Positions 9,331 through 19,194 of a stretch of 64,000 nucleotides of DNA are shown here, piece after piece. Made by a program: the position numbers and the translations under genes. The notes under the pieces are model-generated. The model was not told the DNA's origin. It saw only the letters and a program-made list of their open reading frames with translations, and did not search any database. Where the stretch lies: the NCBI GenBank assembly GCA_947499635.1, contig CANMPD010000006.1, positions 1-64,000 on the forward strand. The letters are read 5' to 3'. This stretch comes from an uncultured Paracoccaceae bacterium (lineage in GTDB: Bacteria > Pseudomonadota > Alphaproteobacteria > Rhodobacterales > Rhodobacteraceae). Each line of letters begins with the position of its first letter. Position 1 is the stretch's first letter.

Positions 9331-10295
9331 GCTTTGTAAACAGTGCGACCGTCGATCACACCGCCAGCCTCACGAGCGCGCATTATGCATTCCCCCGCGC
9401 GAAACTTCTGCGCGAGGGATTGACTTGGATGATCACAGACTATTACGCCAAGATGTCGCTCTCGCAGCCCTTCGAGGCACGTGGACTTTTGGTAACCGGC
9501 CCTTCACGGTCAGGAAAATCGACCGAAATCCGCAAGCTATTGTCCGAGGTGAATTCGGGAGACACGTTAATGCCCGACGGCAGGCCAGCAAAAATCGCAT
9601 CGGTGATTTTGAAAGGTTCCCTGACTTGGAAAGATCTTGGGATGTACACGCTGCAAACGGGCCTCAAGTACCCTGCAACCGGACGATTGACGCAGCGAGA
9701 GGTCTGGGAGCGCGTTGTCCTGCAAGCCAAATTGCAGGGTGTTGTTGGTATTCACTACGATGAGTGCCAGCATATTTTTCCGACAAAAGGGGGCGATTCA
9801 AGCGCCAAAATTCTGGACAGCTTCAAGTCTCTGCTTAAACAGTCCGAGTGGCCTTTGATGTTGATCTTGTCGGGCGTTGAAACGCTTGCACGACAGATCA
9901 CACAAGAGGAGCAATTGGCCTATTTGCTTCGACCATTGGCATTTTCTGAAATCTCCATGGCCAGCAAAGCCGATCAATCGGAACTGCACACCCTTTGCCA
10001 TGCCTACGCTCAAAAGGCTGAACTCGATCTCGGAGGGCTTCCCTCTCACGACTTCTACAACAGGTTAGAAACCGCCTGCGCGTTTCGTTGGGGCCTCGCG
10101 ATTGAGCTACTCATTGATGCCTGCATCGTCGCGCTTTCAGCAAAGCGAACAAAATTGGCTACATCAGATTTTTGTAAGGCCTTCACAGATGCGACCGGCT
10201 TGCGGCCAGGCTATTCGCCGTTTTCGATCGACGACTATGAAGTCCTTTTTGAACCCCAAAAGATCTTTGAATTATGGGAGGGAAAACACCTCTAA
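9327..10295 (+). CDS. tniB: TniB-family transposition ATPase
   Basis: 322 residues, start ATG overlapping the previous stop. Walker A is LLVTGPSRSGKST (about residues 55-67) and Walker B is GIHYDECQHIF (about 142-152). A sensor-type segment (LILSGVETLARQI) follows, as in TniB/TnsC-type AAA+ regulators, which select target DNA and activate the TniA transposase. Length matches TniB (about 300). The C-terminal helices are intact, so the ATPase could still fold. A strong terminator follows. No tniQ, resolvase or intact tniA is visible, so the element is unlikely to move on its own. Confidence 0.75.
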   Translation: MSFVNSATVDHTASLTSAHYAFPRAKLLREGLTWMITDYYAKMSLSQPFEARGLLVTGPSRSGKSTEIRKLLSEVNSGDTLMPDGRPAKIASVILKGSLTWKDLGMYTLQTGLKYPATGRLTQREVWERVVLQAKLQGVVGIHYDECQHIFPTKGGDSSAKILDSFKSLLKQSEWPLMLILSGVETLARQITQEEQLAYLLRPLAFSEISMASKADQSELHTLCHAYAQKAELDLGGLPSHDFYNRLETACAFRWGLAIELLIDACIVALSAKRTKLATSDFCKAFTDATGLRPGYSPFSIDDYEVLFEPQKIFELWEGKHL

Positions 10296-10323
10296 GCCAA
10301 ATTCGCCAGAACGGTTTTAAGTG

Positions 10324-10349
10324 GCCCACTCTTCGGAGTGGGCTTTTTT
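10324..10349 (+). terminator. Rho-independent terminator after tniB
   Basis: GCCCACTC-TTCG-GAGTGGGC with a stable TTCG tetraloop, followed at once by six T. It lies 29 nt after the tniB stop. Confidence 0.9.
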
Positions 10350-10779
10350 GTTGGTTCTATCTGGGTGCAAAATCGGGAAAGTTTATGCTTTAAATGGGCA
10401 ATGAATTGATGTGCGACTTCAATCACCCAATTTATCGAATTAAAAACAATATGTTACATGTGATTCGATTTATTGCAGCGTGGATTTGGCACTGATATGC
10501 TGTAATGATAATTATCCTTTTTATTCTGAGGTTTCGTATCGTAATTGACGATCCCTTTTGTAGGTTCGTCAAATTGCGTTCACCATTTGGGCAGGCGACA
10601 AGTTTCTTCATAAATGAGTTTTATACGACGCTGTTCTTCGCATTGAAAACAATCAAGCAGGTGGCGAGAATACAGGCCGGTACGGTTGTATGTGTGGAGT
10701 TTCATTTGAGGTCACATTATAATCTCGCTTGTATAGGGTTGATATTTATCTAGCATAGATTGCATTTAGTAATCTATGG
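10350..10779. other. A+T-rich intergenic stretch, nothing recognised
   Basis: About 430 bases, visibly richer in A and T than the genes to the right. One short frame (10505-10753) has no family likeness or ribosome site. This probably marks the right edge of the accessory region. Confidence 0.5.
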
Positions 10780-11499
10780 ATGTTATGTATGGCGAATTGT
10801 CTTATACGATTGTGGAGCATAGCCATCGCGGTGTCCCTTTCGTGCGGGCCGCTTTGGGCCGGGGCATGGTTACATGAGGCCGGGCAGGGGTTTACGTCCG
10901 CCTCTTTGCGTCAGCGTGCAGGTTTTACCGAAATTGGGCATTTCACCAGCTATGGGTTAACGCCTGATGTAACAGTTGGGCTGGATCTCAATGATACCAA
11001 TACCGGTGTTGCGCATGTCCTAGGCTTTGTGCGGTTCCCCATACGACAGCTTCAGGACCATCGCCGCGTCGCGGTTGAGTTCGGGCTTGGGGCGAATGTG
11101 TCGCCCAGTCAGGGTTGGGGGTTGTTACATCGCATTACGCTTTCACTGGGTCAGACCTTACAGTTTAAATCTCTGAGTGGTTGGGCATCGGTGGATGTAT
11201 CGCGTGAATTTCGTGATAACGGTACCTCTGCGGCGTGGAAATTGGACACAACGATTGGCTTGGGTCATGGGATCAATGTTTGGGGGATATCGACCTATGA
11301 AGCTGCTCCGATTTTGCAGGTCGAAGTGTACAAAGCGGATGCTGCCGATCTGAGCTATACAGTGTTGCCTGCCTTGCGTTTGAATCTTAGGAACCGCCGG
11401 ACGCTTGTGGCAGGGATCAGCTATCAGGCGCAAAGATCAAGCAGGCAGCAAAGACGCGGCGAATTTGGTCTGCGTCTTGAACTTTGGCAACGTTTCTAG
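10780..11499 (+). CDS. Putative outer-membrane beta-barrel protein
   Basis: 239 residues with an N-terminal signal peptide (LIRLWSIAIAVSLSCGPLWAGA). After cleavage the protein begins AWLHEAGQGFTSASL and runs as alternating polar and hydrophobic strands with many Gly and aromatic residues (GLGANVSPSQGWGLLHRITLSLG, VAGISYQAQRSS), ending in an aromatic residue (LELWQRF), as outer-membrane barrels do. Conserved proteins of this kind occur in Roseobacters without known function. The start could also be the ATG at 10789; neither has a strong ribosome site. Confidence 0.65.
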   Translation: MLCMANCLIRLWSIAIAVSLSCGPLWAGAWLHEAGQGFTSASLRQRAGFTEIGHFTSYGLTPDVTVGLDLNDTNTGVAHVLGFVRFPIRQLQDHRRVAVEFGLGANVSPSQGWGLLHRITLSLGQTLQFKSLSGWASVDVSREFRDNGTSAAWKLDTTIGLGHGINVWGISTYEAAPILQVEVYKADAADLSYTVLPALRLNLRNRRTLVAGISYQAQRSSRQQRRGEFGLRLELWQRF

Positions 11500-11537
11500 C
11501 ATTGCTGTTGTAAACCGCCCACTTTGGGAGACAGGCG

Positions 11538-12017
11538 ATGACAAACCCTATCCGTACGACAGATGACACGGCCCGCGCATTGGCGCAGGATTTGATGCAA
11601 AAGGCTCGTTTTGCAGCCTTGGCAACTCTGACTCCTGAAGGCCTACCTGCAGTGACCCGCGTAGCTTTTGGTTTGGCACCTGATGGCGCGCCGGTCAGTC
11701 TGATCTCAACCTTGGCTGCGCATACTCAGGCGTTGCAACACTGTGCGGCTTGTTCTTTGTTGATCGGCGAACCTGGCGACAAAGGGGATCCGCTGACCCA
11801 CCCACGCCTTACTTTAAATGGACAGTCAAAAATTTTGCCCAACAATGACGCTGATCATCGTAGGCTCGCGGATCATTACCTGCAAACACACCCCAAATCC
11901 AAGTTGTACATCGGTTTTGGAGATTTTCATTTTTTGAAAATGGATATCACTGACGCGATGCTAAATGGGGGATTTGGCAAAGCATTTCACCTAACCCCCG
12001 CCGATTTAGGGCTGTAG
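11538..12017 (+). CDS. HugZ/pyridoxamine-5'-phosphate-oxidase-like protein
   Basis: 159 residues, GGGAGACAGG ahead of the ATG. The sequence RFAALATLTPEGLPAVTRV...SLISTLAAHTQAL is the split-barrel flavin/heme-binding core of the PNPOx-like HugZ family. HugZ proteins take part in heme utilisation. The length suits a single barrel without the extra C-terminal DUF2470 domain of longer homologues. No heme-uptake genes are next to it, so the ligand is unknown. It converges with the beta-helix gene 7 nt downstream. Confidence 0.75.
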   Translation: MTNPIRTTDDTARALAQDLMQKARFAALATLTPEGLPAVTRVAFGLAPDGAPVSLISTLAAHTQALQHCAACSLLIGEPGDKGDPLTHPRLTLNGQSKILPNNDADHRRLADHYLQTHPKSKLYIGFGDFHFLKMDITDAMLNGGFGKAFHLTPADLGL

Positions 12018-12024
12018 GCACAGC

Positions 12025-14316
12025 TTAGGCGTGGCGGTCCATACGGACTGTGACTTGCACTTGGCCGTTGACGGATTCGGGCCAAACCAAATCGACTTGG
12101 TCGCGGTTACTCCCTTGCTCGGTGTTAACATAAGGCATGGAGTAAACCGCGTTTCCTGAACCGTTCCGAATGGCGTTTTTCGCGGTGACAGCATCTACGC
12201 CGCGAGCCCAGCCGCCAAAAGGTAAGGTGTCGTTCGTGTCGACAACCCAGCGATTGGTTGAGGTGCTTTGCACGTGCTCAATGCGCAATGGGTTCACCGC
12301 TGGGGTGTCGATATTATGAAACGTGTTGCCGGCAAATAAAACATCACGCGCACGGTTAAAGTCGAGATCAGAAAAACTGGTATCGACACGTTCCACCCGG
12401 TCAATAGATCCGTTGATGGATCGGAATTTGTTGTCGGTGACTGAAAACCCATTCAGGAAATGGCCCGTGCCATAGGGTTTGATGACAAGATAGGTGAACC
12501 AATCTGCCACATCTCCGCTGAGGAAAATATTGCCGCTGATTGAGAGGGACGAGAACGAGAAACCAGTGTCAAAATCGGGTGTTGCGTCATATTCATTGCT
12601 CCACTCAACCCAGCAATTGTCGATGTAATTGTCTGAAATCACACAGGAGCTAAAGGTTTGCGTCAGGATAATTCCGGCCGAACGGATGCCGCCTGCAACC
12701 GTATCACCTTGGAAAAAGTGATTGCCGGTAATCACGTGATTCTGCCCCGACATGACGGCCCAGTGTAAAAAACGTGTCGCTCGGTTGTGGCGCAGTTTTG
12801 TATCGTTCGCATTGACGTTGAGGGCGATTGAGGTGCGATCAGACACATTCAACGCATCTTCGGCAGATAAGAACTGGCAGTTGTCGACCAGCATCCCCTG
12901 ACAACCGGTCCCGATCGAGGTTATGCCGCGATCCTTAGGGCGGGTGACAAAGCAATCGTGAAGCGCAAAAACTTTGCCCGACGGTGGGAGTTTGATACCA
13001 CTGGCACGGCTGTTACATTGAAACTCAACCCCTGAGATGCCGAATTTTTCCATCGAGGAAAAGCCGCTAAAGTCCAGCATGTATTTAAACAAGGTAAAGG
13101 TGAATGTCTGAGTCCCTTGTGCGTCATATAAGGGCGCACTGAGGGTGAGTTCGCTTGTGGCGTTGTTTTTGGATTTCACATAGATTTCACGCCCAACACC
13201 AGCCCCTGTGACCAAGGATCCCACAGGTACTGCATTGATATTGCTGACGTTCGTTAATGTACGTGTGTTGCTGGTAGAATAGGTCGCACGTGAGGTGACG
13301 GTTTCTGTATCCCAATCCGAATTGGACAATGCGCTGAGTTGTCCATTACGGATCACGCGTCGTGTGGCATAGCTGGTGCGATTAGGCACGGCAGCTTGCA
13401 TATCCACAGGCCCGCTCAGAGAGATCATGCGCCCGCCCAGATCCAAGGTTTCGTGATCGACATTGTTTAACAGCGCCTGAAAAGCTTTTTTAAACGCAAG
13501 CTCTTCGTCAGCAAAGGCGGCGGCATAGGGGGGGTAAGAAAAATTCTTGGTCAGCAATAAAATCGCATCTGTGGGCATGCTGAGCGTGCCTTCAAAGATG
13601 ACTTCGTGGTTCAACGACAAGGTGTCGGCGATGTAGTATTCGCCTGCGGGGACTAGAATTTTGCGGCCATCAGCGTCGTCATCGGCTGCCTCAAACGCGG
13701 CTGTGTCATTCGTGCTGCCATTTCCCACCGCGCCGTAATCTGTAACATCCACAACGTTTTGCATGTCGCGCAGAAAATAATTGGTCACATCGGTAATTTC
13801 GATGTCGTCAATGCGAACCACGCCACCACTTGCGCCTTCGAGGGTGAGACCAAAGTGACCGTAATCCGCATTAACGCCCCACGCCATATCAACGCCGCTG
13901 CGGGATCCTGTACCGACAATTGCGGTGATTTCGACGACGTCACCATAGCTGGATAAGGTTGATCCACCACCGCGCGTATTGACGCCAGACAGAGCGTTCC
14001 CGCTGCTATTGGCCGCGTAGGCACTGATGCGTAAAGTTGGCAATGCGCCACTCATGGCTTTGACGCGTGCTTTGATTTGATAATAGACGCCGGGGTAAAT
14101 TGGGGTTTCCCCCATATAGCGCAGATACTGTGTGCTTGCGGTTTTTTGCAATTCAAGACAGGTGCCGAAATCACCATCTCCTGCCACAAGTGCGGCATTG
14201 GCAGCGCCGTCATAGGTGTCTGACCCAGGCGTACCATCACCGCTGGACCAAACATTCAGCCCCTGCGTAAAGGTGGCCGGCGTAAGATTGATGCCTTCGG
14301 TCACTGCAATATTCAT
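12025..14316 (-). CDS. Right-handed beta-helix (pectate-lyase-superfamily) protein
   Basis: 763 residues from the ATG at 14316, chosen because AAGGGA lies about 6 nt upstream; the frame stays open further upstream only from a poor TTG. Residues 1-190 form a jelly-roll-like carbohydrate-binding type segment. VDVTDYGAVGNGSTNDTAAFEAA then opens the Pectate_lyase_3 / GH28-related beta-helix, with repeated strand-turn units such as NVNANDTKLRHN and SGQNHVITGNHFFQGD. Such proteins bind or cleave acidic polysaccharides. No signal peptide is visible at this start, so export would need another route or the protein is a surface/phage-type spike. No catalytic residues can be assigned by eye. Confidence 0.7.
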   Translation of the reverse strand: MNIAVTEGINLTPATFTQGLNVWSSGDGTPGSDTYDGAANAALVAGDGDFGTCLELQKTASTQYLRYMGETPIYPGVYYQIKARVKAMSGALPTLRISAYAANSSGNALSGVNTRGGGSTLSSYGDVVEITAIVGTGSRSGVDMAWGVNADYGHFGLTLEGASGGVVRIDDIEITDVTNYFLRDMQNVVDVTDYGAVGNGSTNDTAAFEAADDDADGRKILVPAGEYYIADTLSLNHEVIFEGTLSMPTDAILLLTKNFSYPPYAAAFADEELAFKKAFQALLNNVDHETLDLGGRMISLSGPVDMQAAVPNRTSYATRRVIRNGQLSALSNSDWDTETVTSRATYSTSNTRTLTNVSNINAVPVGSLVTGAGVGREIYVKSKNNATSELTLSAPLYDAQGTQTFTFTLFKYMLDFSGFSSMEKFGISGVEFQCNSRASGIKLPPSGKVFALHDCFVTRPKDRGITSIGTGCQGMLVDNCQFLSAEDALNVSDRTSIALNVNANDTKLRHNRATRFLHWAVMSGQNHVITGNHFFQGDTVAGGIRSAGIILTQTFSSCVISDNYIDNCWVEWSNEYDATPDFDTGFSFSSLSISGNIFLSGDVADWFTYLVIKPYGTGHFLNGFSVTDNKFRSINGSIDRVERVDTSFSDLDFNRARDVLFAGNTFHNIDTPAVNPLRIEHVQSTSTNRWVVDTNDTLPFGGWARGVDAVTAKNAIRNGSGNAVYSMPYVNTEQGSNRDQVDLVWPESVNGQVQVTVRMDRHA

Positions 14317-14391
14317 AGAAATCCCTTTCCCACATGAGGCGGGGCCATTGGCCCGTATCTGATCCGTGGAAAGAGATATCAAATGCAGTTT

Positions 14392-14438
14392 AATCCCCCC
14401 CAAGCAGGGCGCACGCAGGGGGCGCAACAGGGGGGATT
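14392..14438 (-). terminator. Hairpin after lysS, possible terminator
   Basis: Arms AATCCCCCC and GGGGGGATT enclose a G+C-rich loop, starting 27 nt after the lysS stop on the minus strand. There is no clear T-run after it, so factor-independent termination is uncertain. Confidence 0.4.
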
Positions 14439-14464
14439 TACGTTGTTACGTTGGTGTTTCTAGT

Positions 14465-16108
14465 TCACACTAATTCGCCGGCGAGGCCTTTTTCGATCAA
14501 GGTAATTGTCTCTTCGACACCGTATAATGCGATAAAGCTGCCAAAGCGCGGGCCTTGAGTGGCTCCCAATAGGACCTCGTACAGGGTCGAGAACCACGCG
14601 CGCAGCGGGTCGAATTCGTGGATTTTCCCGATGGCAAAGACCACGGATTGCAAGAATTCGTCGCTGGTAAAATCGGCTTCGGGCAGGGAGTCTTCGTTGC
14701 CAACAATGGCGTTTTTCTTGGCGATCACCTCAAGCGCGGCTTGCGGAGAGCGTAGCGCTGCGACCAGATCGGTCAGCGCGGCGCGTTCTTGATCGGTGGG
14801 CAGACGGTAGGTTTTGGCTGGTTTCACAAAGTCGTTGAAATAAGCCACGGCAAAACCCGCCGCCTGATCCATTGTTGGGTTCGTTTCCGGCGTCGCATCA
14901 GGCGCATATTTCTGGATAAAGCCCCAAAGCGTCTCTTTGTCTTCGGCATTTGAGACGCTGGCGATATTGAGCAGCATCGAGAACGGCACCAGCATATCAG
15001 AGCTTGGTACATCGCCGCCGTGGATATGCCAGACGGGATTGTTCAACCGCGCTTTTGTATCCTGCGTTGCATAGGCGCGCAGCTGTTGGTGGTATTCATC
15101 TACCGCTTTGGGGATCACATCGAAATGCATCCGCTTGGCGGTTTTAGGCTTTTGGTACATGAAGTAGGCCAAGCTCTCGGTCGAGGCATAGGTCAGCCAT
15201 TGGTCAATCGACACACCATTGCCCGAAGATTTCGAGATTTTCTGTCCGCTTTCATCCAAGAACAGCTCGTAGGAGAAATGTTCAGGTTGGCGGCCACCCA
15301 ATGCGCGGCAGATCGCGTCATAGATTTTTTCGTTGGTGGCGTGTTCCTTACCGTACATTTCAAAATCAACGCCAAGCGCGGCCCAGCGTGCGCCAAAATC
15401 CGGTTTCCACTGCAATTTCACATTGCCACCGGTGACGGGCAGGGTCCATTCGCGGCCATCTTCGTCATCAAATGTGACGCTGTAGGTCTCGGCGCAAACT
15501 TTTTTCATTGGCACGTATAAGACGCGGCCAGTTTCAGGGTGGATCGGCAAAAAGATCGAATAGCTGGCGGCACGTTCTTCGCGCAAGCTTTTCAACATGA
15601 TCTTCATGATCGCATCGTAATTGTCGACGGCACGTTTCAGAATTTCGTCGAACTGGCCAGATTGGTAGAATTCTTTGGCCGAGTAGAAATCGTATTCGAA
15701 CCCGAAGGTATCCAAGAACCGGCGCAACATCGCGTTGTTATGGGCGCCAAAGCTGTCGTGGGTGCCAAACGGATCCGGGACAGATGTCAGCGGACGCTGC
15801 AGGTGATCTTCCATCATCTCAGGGTTGGGCACATTTGAGGGAACTTTGCGCAGCCCGTCCAGATCGTCGGAAAAACAAATCAGTTTGGTTGGGATATCTG
15901 AGATTTCCTCAAACGCACGTTTGATCATTGTCGTCCGGGCAACTTCGCCAAAGGTGCCGATATGAGGCAGGCCAGACGGGCCGTAGCCGGTTTCAAACAG
16001 AACATAGCCCTTGTCCGGCGCGCCTTTGGCGTAACGTTTGGCGAGGCGACGTGCTTCTTCAAACGGCCAGGCTTTGCTCTTGAGAGCTTCTTCGCGCAGT
16101 TCAGACAT
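14465..16108 (-). CDS. lysS: Lysyl-tRNA synthetase, class I
   Basis: 547 residues starting [16 protein letters not shown] at 16108, with GGAG 7 nt upstream. It charges tRNA-Lys with lysine. The class I signatures are present: HIGH-like [11 protein letters not shown] (about residues 40-50) and KMSKS-like [11 protein letters not shown] (about 290). This archaeal-type enzyme replaces the class II LysRS in many alphaproteobacteria. An upstream in-frame ATG (16129) lacks a ribosome site. It lies downstream of the MocR-type regulator on the same strand, about 210 nt apart, probably with its own promoter. Confidence 0.95.
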   Translation of the reverse strand: MSELREEALKSKAWPFEEARRLAKRYAKGAPDKGYVLFETGYGPSGLPHIGTFGEVARTTMIKRAFEEISDIPTKLICFSDDLDGLRKVPSNVPNPEMMEDHLQRPLTSVPDPFGTHDSFGAHNNAMLRRFLDTFGFEYDFYSAKEFYQSGQFDEILKRAVDNYDAIMKIMLKSLREERAASYSIFLPIHPETGRVLYVPMKKVCAETYSVTFDDEDGREWTLPVTGGNVKLQWKPDFGARWAALGVDFEMYGKEHATNEKIYDAICRALGGRQPEHFSYELFLDESGQKISKSSGNGVSIDQWLTYASTESLAYFMYQKPKTAKRMHFDVIPKAVDEYHQQLRAYATQDTKARLNNPVWHIHGGDVPSSDMLVPFSMLLNIASVSNAEDKETLWGFIQKYAPDATPETNPTMDQAAGFAVAYFNDFVKPAKTYRLPTDQERAALTDLVAALRSPQAALEVIAKKNAIVGNEDSLPEADFTSDEFLQSVVFAIGKIHEFDPLRAWFSTLYEVLLGATQGPRFGSFIALYGVEETITLIEKGLAGELV

Positions 16109-16321
16109 AGGGTTGCTCCAGTGGTGCAAATGAGAGTGGTGTGCAGGGTGGATACGCCAAGCGATCCGACGCTCTCGTTTATTGTGCCTGTTGGGGCGGA
16201 GTCAACAATATGCGATAGAATTGCTGCCTCGTTCGTTGGAAAAGCTGCGACTATGAGGTGCGGCAGAGATGAGAACGGGGATGGTCGACTGTATTTCGGG
16301 GTGCAGATCTGTTTGCGTCCG

Positions 16322-17821
16322 CTACACGCGCCTTTGCTGTGGCCACTTTGCCGCCTGCGTACTTTCGATCGTTTGCGCCAGAATTTCGATGCCCTTGGGG
16401 ATCCGGTCTTTGGGTATCGAGGAATATCCCAGACGGTAGAAATGTTTGAGCCGCGTATCGGATGTGAAAAACGCAGCACCCGGTTCAATCATCACGCCTT
16501 TTGATCGCAAGGTCGATGCCAGCTCAGTCATGTCGACAAAGTCCGGTGCTTGCATCCACAGGGAAGACCCTCCACCGGTCCTGCCTTTTGGGCCCGCAAG
16601 GCTGAGGCCGTAATCTGCGATGGCCTTGTCCAAGACAGCGCGCCGTTCTCCTAGGATCTTGCCCGTCTTTCGAATTTGCGCGTCGTAGTGGCCTAGGGAT
16701 AGGAAATAGGCGATGGTGCGCTGCACATGCCCGGGCGCGTGGCGCAATACGCTGGCGCGCAATGCACGGGCATGACGGATAAAGGTCTCGGATCCCACAA
16801 GATACCCTAACCTTAATCCTGGGAACAAAGATTTGGAGAAACTGCCGACATAAACAACCCGCCCGTCGCTATCGATAGATTTCAACGCAGGCGATGGGTT
16901 AGCCTGAAACGTCATTTCAAACTCGTAATCATCCTCGACGATGATTGCATCAATCTCCTGAGCCCGGTTTAGCAACGCCTTGCGGCGCTCCATTGGCATT
17001 GTTACGGTCGTCGGGCTTTGATGGCTGGGGGTGGTGAAAATCACGTGGCTGTCCGCCGCAATCATCTCTGGGGGCAGGCCATGCGCATCCACTGGGACAG
17101 TATTAATGGTACAGCCGATATGGTTCAGCTGATCGCGCAACATATAATATCCCGGATCTTCGACGGTGGCCTTGCGCCCGCGTCCCAACAAAAGCTGTGC
17201 CACCAACCACAGCCCGTTTTGTGCACCCATGGTGATCAGGATCTCTTCGGGGCGTGCCGTGATACCGCGTCGTGGCAGAGTATGGCGCGCGATATGTTCG
17301 ATCAGAAGCGGATCGTCTTGGTCAAAATAATCCCCGGTCATGGCGGCGAAATCTTTTTTCCCTAAGGCCCGCAAGGCACATTGTCGCCAGTTCATATGAT
17401 CAAATAGGGTTGCGTCTGCCTCGCCATAAATAAAGGGATAGCGCAGATTGCGCCAGTCTTGGGGTTTGCGGGGGGTGTCTCCGCCGATATAGTTGTTGGT
17501 CAGTTTTTGACCCCAGTCGATTTGCTCGCCACCGCGCAGGGCAGGGGCGTAGCTGGGGGGGACCGGTGCGGTTTGCGAGACAAAATACCCAGACCGTCCC
17601 TGCGATGTTAGGTAATCATTGGCGACCAATTCCGTATAGGCCAATGTCACAGTGATGCGACTAACACTAAGCTGCGCGGCAAGTCTGCGCGACGAGGGCA
17701 TTTTTTCACCCACACCAAAGCGGCCAGACAGAATGCCGGCAGCGATGATCTCTTGGATCTGCGATTGCAACGTGCCTTGCGCATCAGATTTGAGAAAGAA
17801 TGTTTCTACGGAAATAGCCAT
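16322..17821 (-). CDS. MocR-type GntR/aminotransferase-fold transcription regulator
   Basis: 499 residues. Residues 15-80 form a GntR winged helix (LQSQIQEIIAAGILSGRFGVGEKMPSSRRLAAQLSVSRITVTLAYTEL). The rest is a fold-type I PLP-dependent domain with VEDDYEFEM and the PLP-lysine motif SFSKSLFPGLRLGYLVG. MocR proteins (PdxR, TauR, GabR) sense PLP or amine ligands and control adjacent genes. The neighbours here are an AbrB-type permease behind it and lysS in front, so the target is not obvious; there are no tau, gab or pdxST genes nearby. Confidence 0.9.
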   Translation of the reverse strand: MAISVETFFLKSDAQGTLQSQIQEIIAAGILSGRFGVGEKMPSSRRLAAQLSVSRITVTLAYTELVANDYLTSQGRSGYFVSQTAPVPPSYAPALRGGEQIDWGQKLTNNYIGGDTPRKPQDWRNLRYPFIYGEADATLFDHMNWRQCALRALGKKDFAAMTGDYFDQDDPLLIEHIARHTLPRRGITARPEEILITMGAQNGLWLVAQLLLGRGRKATVEDPGYYMLRDQLNHIGCTINTVPVDAHGLPPEMIAADSHVIFTTPSHQSPTTVTMPMERRKALLNRAQEIDAIIVEDDYEFEMTFQANPSPALKSIDSDGRVVYVGSFSKSLFPGLRLGYLVGSETFIRHARALRASVLRHAPGHVQRTIAYFLSLGHYDAQIRKTGKILGERRAVLDKAIADYGLSLAGPKGRTGGGSSLWMQAPDFVDMTELASTLRSKGVMIEPGAAFFTSDTRLKHFYRLGYSSIPKDRIPKGIEILAQTIESTQAAKWPQQRRV

Positions 17822-17914
17822 CGGCCAATAATAGTTTGGACTTAAGTGGAATGCAAATTGGACTGATGGAGTATTTCTGTATCGCCACGAAAGCGGCAGA
17901 TACAGGTAAAGCGG

Positions 17915-18982
17915 TTAGTTTTCATCTGATGACGGGGTAAACCGCGACAAAAGGCCTGCAACGATAGGGGCGCCGATGATGACCAATATAATGCGTGTCA
18001 GATGGTGGGTGACAACAAAGCCGAGATCGGTCCCTGTTACAATCGCCAGCAAAGTCATTTCGGCTTGTCCACCAGGCGCAAAAGCCAAGAATGCAGAAAT
18101 CGGATCACTTAGTCCCAAACCGCTGACGATACCTGTAAATATGGTTGTGATGACTGATAGCAAAAGCACATAGGCGACGCCTGCTGCGACAAAACGCGTC
18201 AGCTCTGTCCATGTGACCCCTAGGAAGTTGATCCCAATCCCACACCCAATGAGGAACTGCGCGGCGAGGATCGCTTCGGCGGGTGGGCGAAAGTGAACGA
18301 CCCCGCTGAGGGATAACGCGGCGGTGACGATCATTGGGCCCAAAATGGATGCACCAAACAGGCCGATACGCTCTCCGCCTTTCCAGCCAAGCCATGCCGC
18401 GGCCACCATAATTCCTAATTCATACCAGGGCAGAGCAGAAAGCGGCACACCAATTGGGTTGTCTAAATCTGTGTCATAGAAATGAGACAGGATAAAAGGC
18501 GCAAGGGAGATAACAATCAAAACGCGTGTTGCATGGACGAGCGACAGTGCCCTTGGGTCCGCGCCTGCCTCGGTTCCGAAAATCACCATATCCTGCAAAC
18601 CGCCGGGCATGGCTGCGTAATAGGCGGTGGGGCCGTCAAAGCGCCAAAGCTTGCGGAAAAACGGGATGCCGATCAGGGCGATAATTGCGATGTATATTGG
18701 AATAAGAGCCACAGACAGTGTCATACGAGGCAGCTGCGCGATGACGTCGGGCGTTATAGATGCACCGACGGCCACACCAAGGACGGTGCGCGCTGCGGTG
18801 GACAGTTCGCCGAAACCCTTAAGCGGAACGTTTGCGAGCGCGCCACATAGGCAGAAGATCATTGGCCCAAATAGAAAGGGCAGGGGCAGAGACAAGGCCC
18901 AAAACACAGCTGTGCCAATGGTTGCGAGCAACAAGGTTTTGATGCGTGCAGGGATGAATGCGGATCTCATTTGGAAACTCAA
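17915..18982 (-). CDS. AbrB-family membrane protein (putative permease)
   Basis: 355 residues with about ten hydrophobic helices arranged as two similar halves, each with a Gly/Pro-rich motif: PTAYYAAMPGGLQDMVIFGTEAGAD and SAFLAFAPGGQAEMTLLAIVTGTD. That is the duplicated AbrB / former ammonia-monooxygenase family (an early misannotation; it is not an Amo enzyme). The start is set by GGAGG exactly 5 nt before TTG at 18982; the later ATG at 18970 would be 17 nt away. A TGTAT/ATACA operator-like palindrome lies just upstream. Substrate unknown. Confidence 0.8.
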   Translation of the reverse strand: MSFQMRSAFIPARIKTLLLATIGTAVFWALSLPLPFLFGPMIFCLCGALANVPLKGFGELSTAARTVLGVAVGASITPDVIAQLPRMTLSVALIPIYIAIIALIGIPFFRKLWRFDGPTAYYAAMPGGLQDMVIFGTEAGADPRALSLVHATRVLIVISLAPFILSHFYDTDLDNPIGVPLSALPWYELGIMVAAAWLGWKGGERIGLFGASILGPMIVTAALSLSGVVHFRPPAEAILAAQFLIGCGIGINFLGVTWTELTRFVAAGVAYVLLLSVITTIFTGIVSGLGLSDPISAFLAFAPGGQAEMTLLAIVTGTDLGFVVTHHLTRIILVIIGAPIVAGLLSRFTPSSDEN

Positions 18983-19006
18983 ATTGACCTCCTTGGCTGT
19001 TTTTAA

Positions 19007-19024
19007 TGTATACCATTGCATACA
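19007..19024 (-). promoter_or_regulatory. GntR/FCD-type operator candidate upstream of the AbrB gene
   Basis: TGTATACCATTGCATACA: arms TGTAT and ATACA with 8 bases between, 25 nt upstream of the TTG start. Spaced GTATAC-type arms are typical of FadR/FCD regulators. It shares GTATACCA and ATACAAT with the site at 56575-56593. Confidence 0.4.
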
Positions 19025-19138
19025 ATTATTCAAGAGGGAGATCACAACACGTGGCGCGACAGTGTCTTGCAAGGAGGTGACGCGTCCCAAAACCAATTGC
19101 GTGGCTGCTTGGGTCTTTCACTGTTAACCAAGGTTGGC

Positions 19139-19170
19139 ACAAAAAACGGGCCCGGAAGAACCGAGCCCGT
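19139..19170 (-). terminator. Terminator of icd
   Basis: Read on the minus strand: ACGGGCTCGG-TTCTT-CCGGGCCCGT followed by TTTTT, starting 25 nt after the icd stop. One mismatch pair in the stem. Confidence 0.85.
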
Positions 19171-19194
19171 GATCTTGTTGTTTTGAAGACCGGT

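Noticed and set aside
17915-18982. Ammonia monooxygenase
   Set aside because: The family was once annotated so, but the duplicated AbrB membrane motifs are those of a permease-like protein and no amoABC is present.
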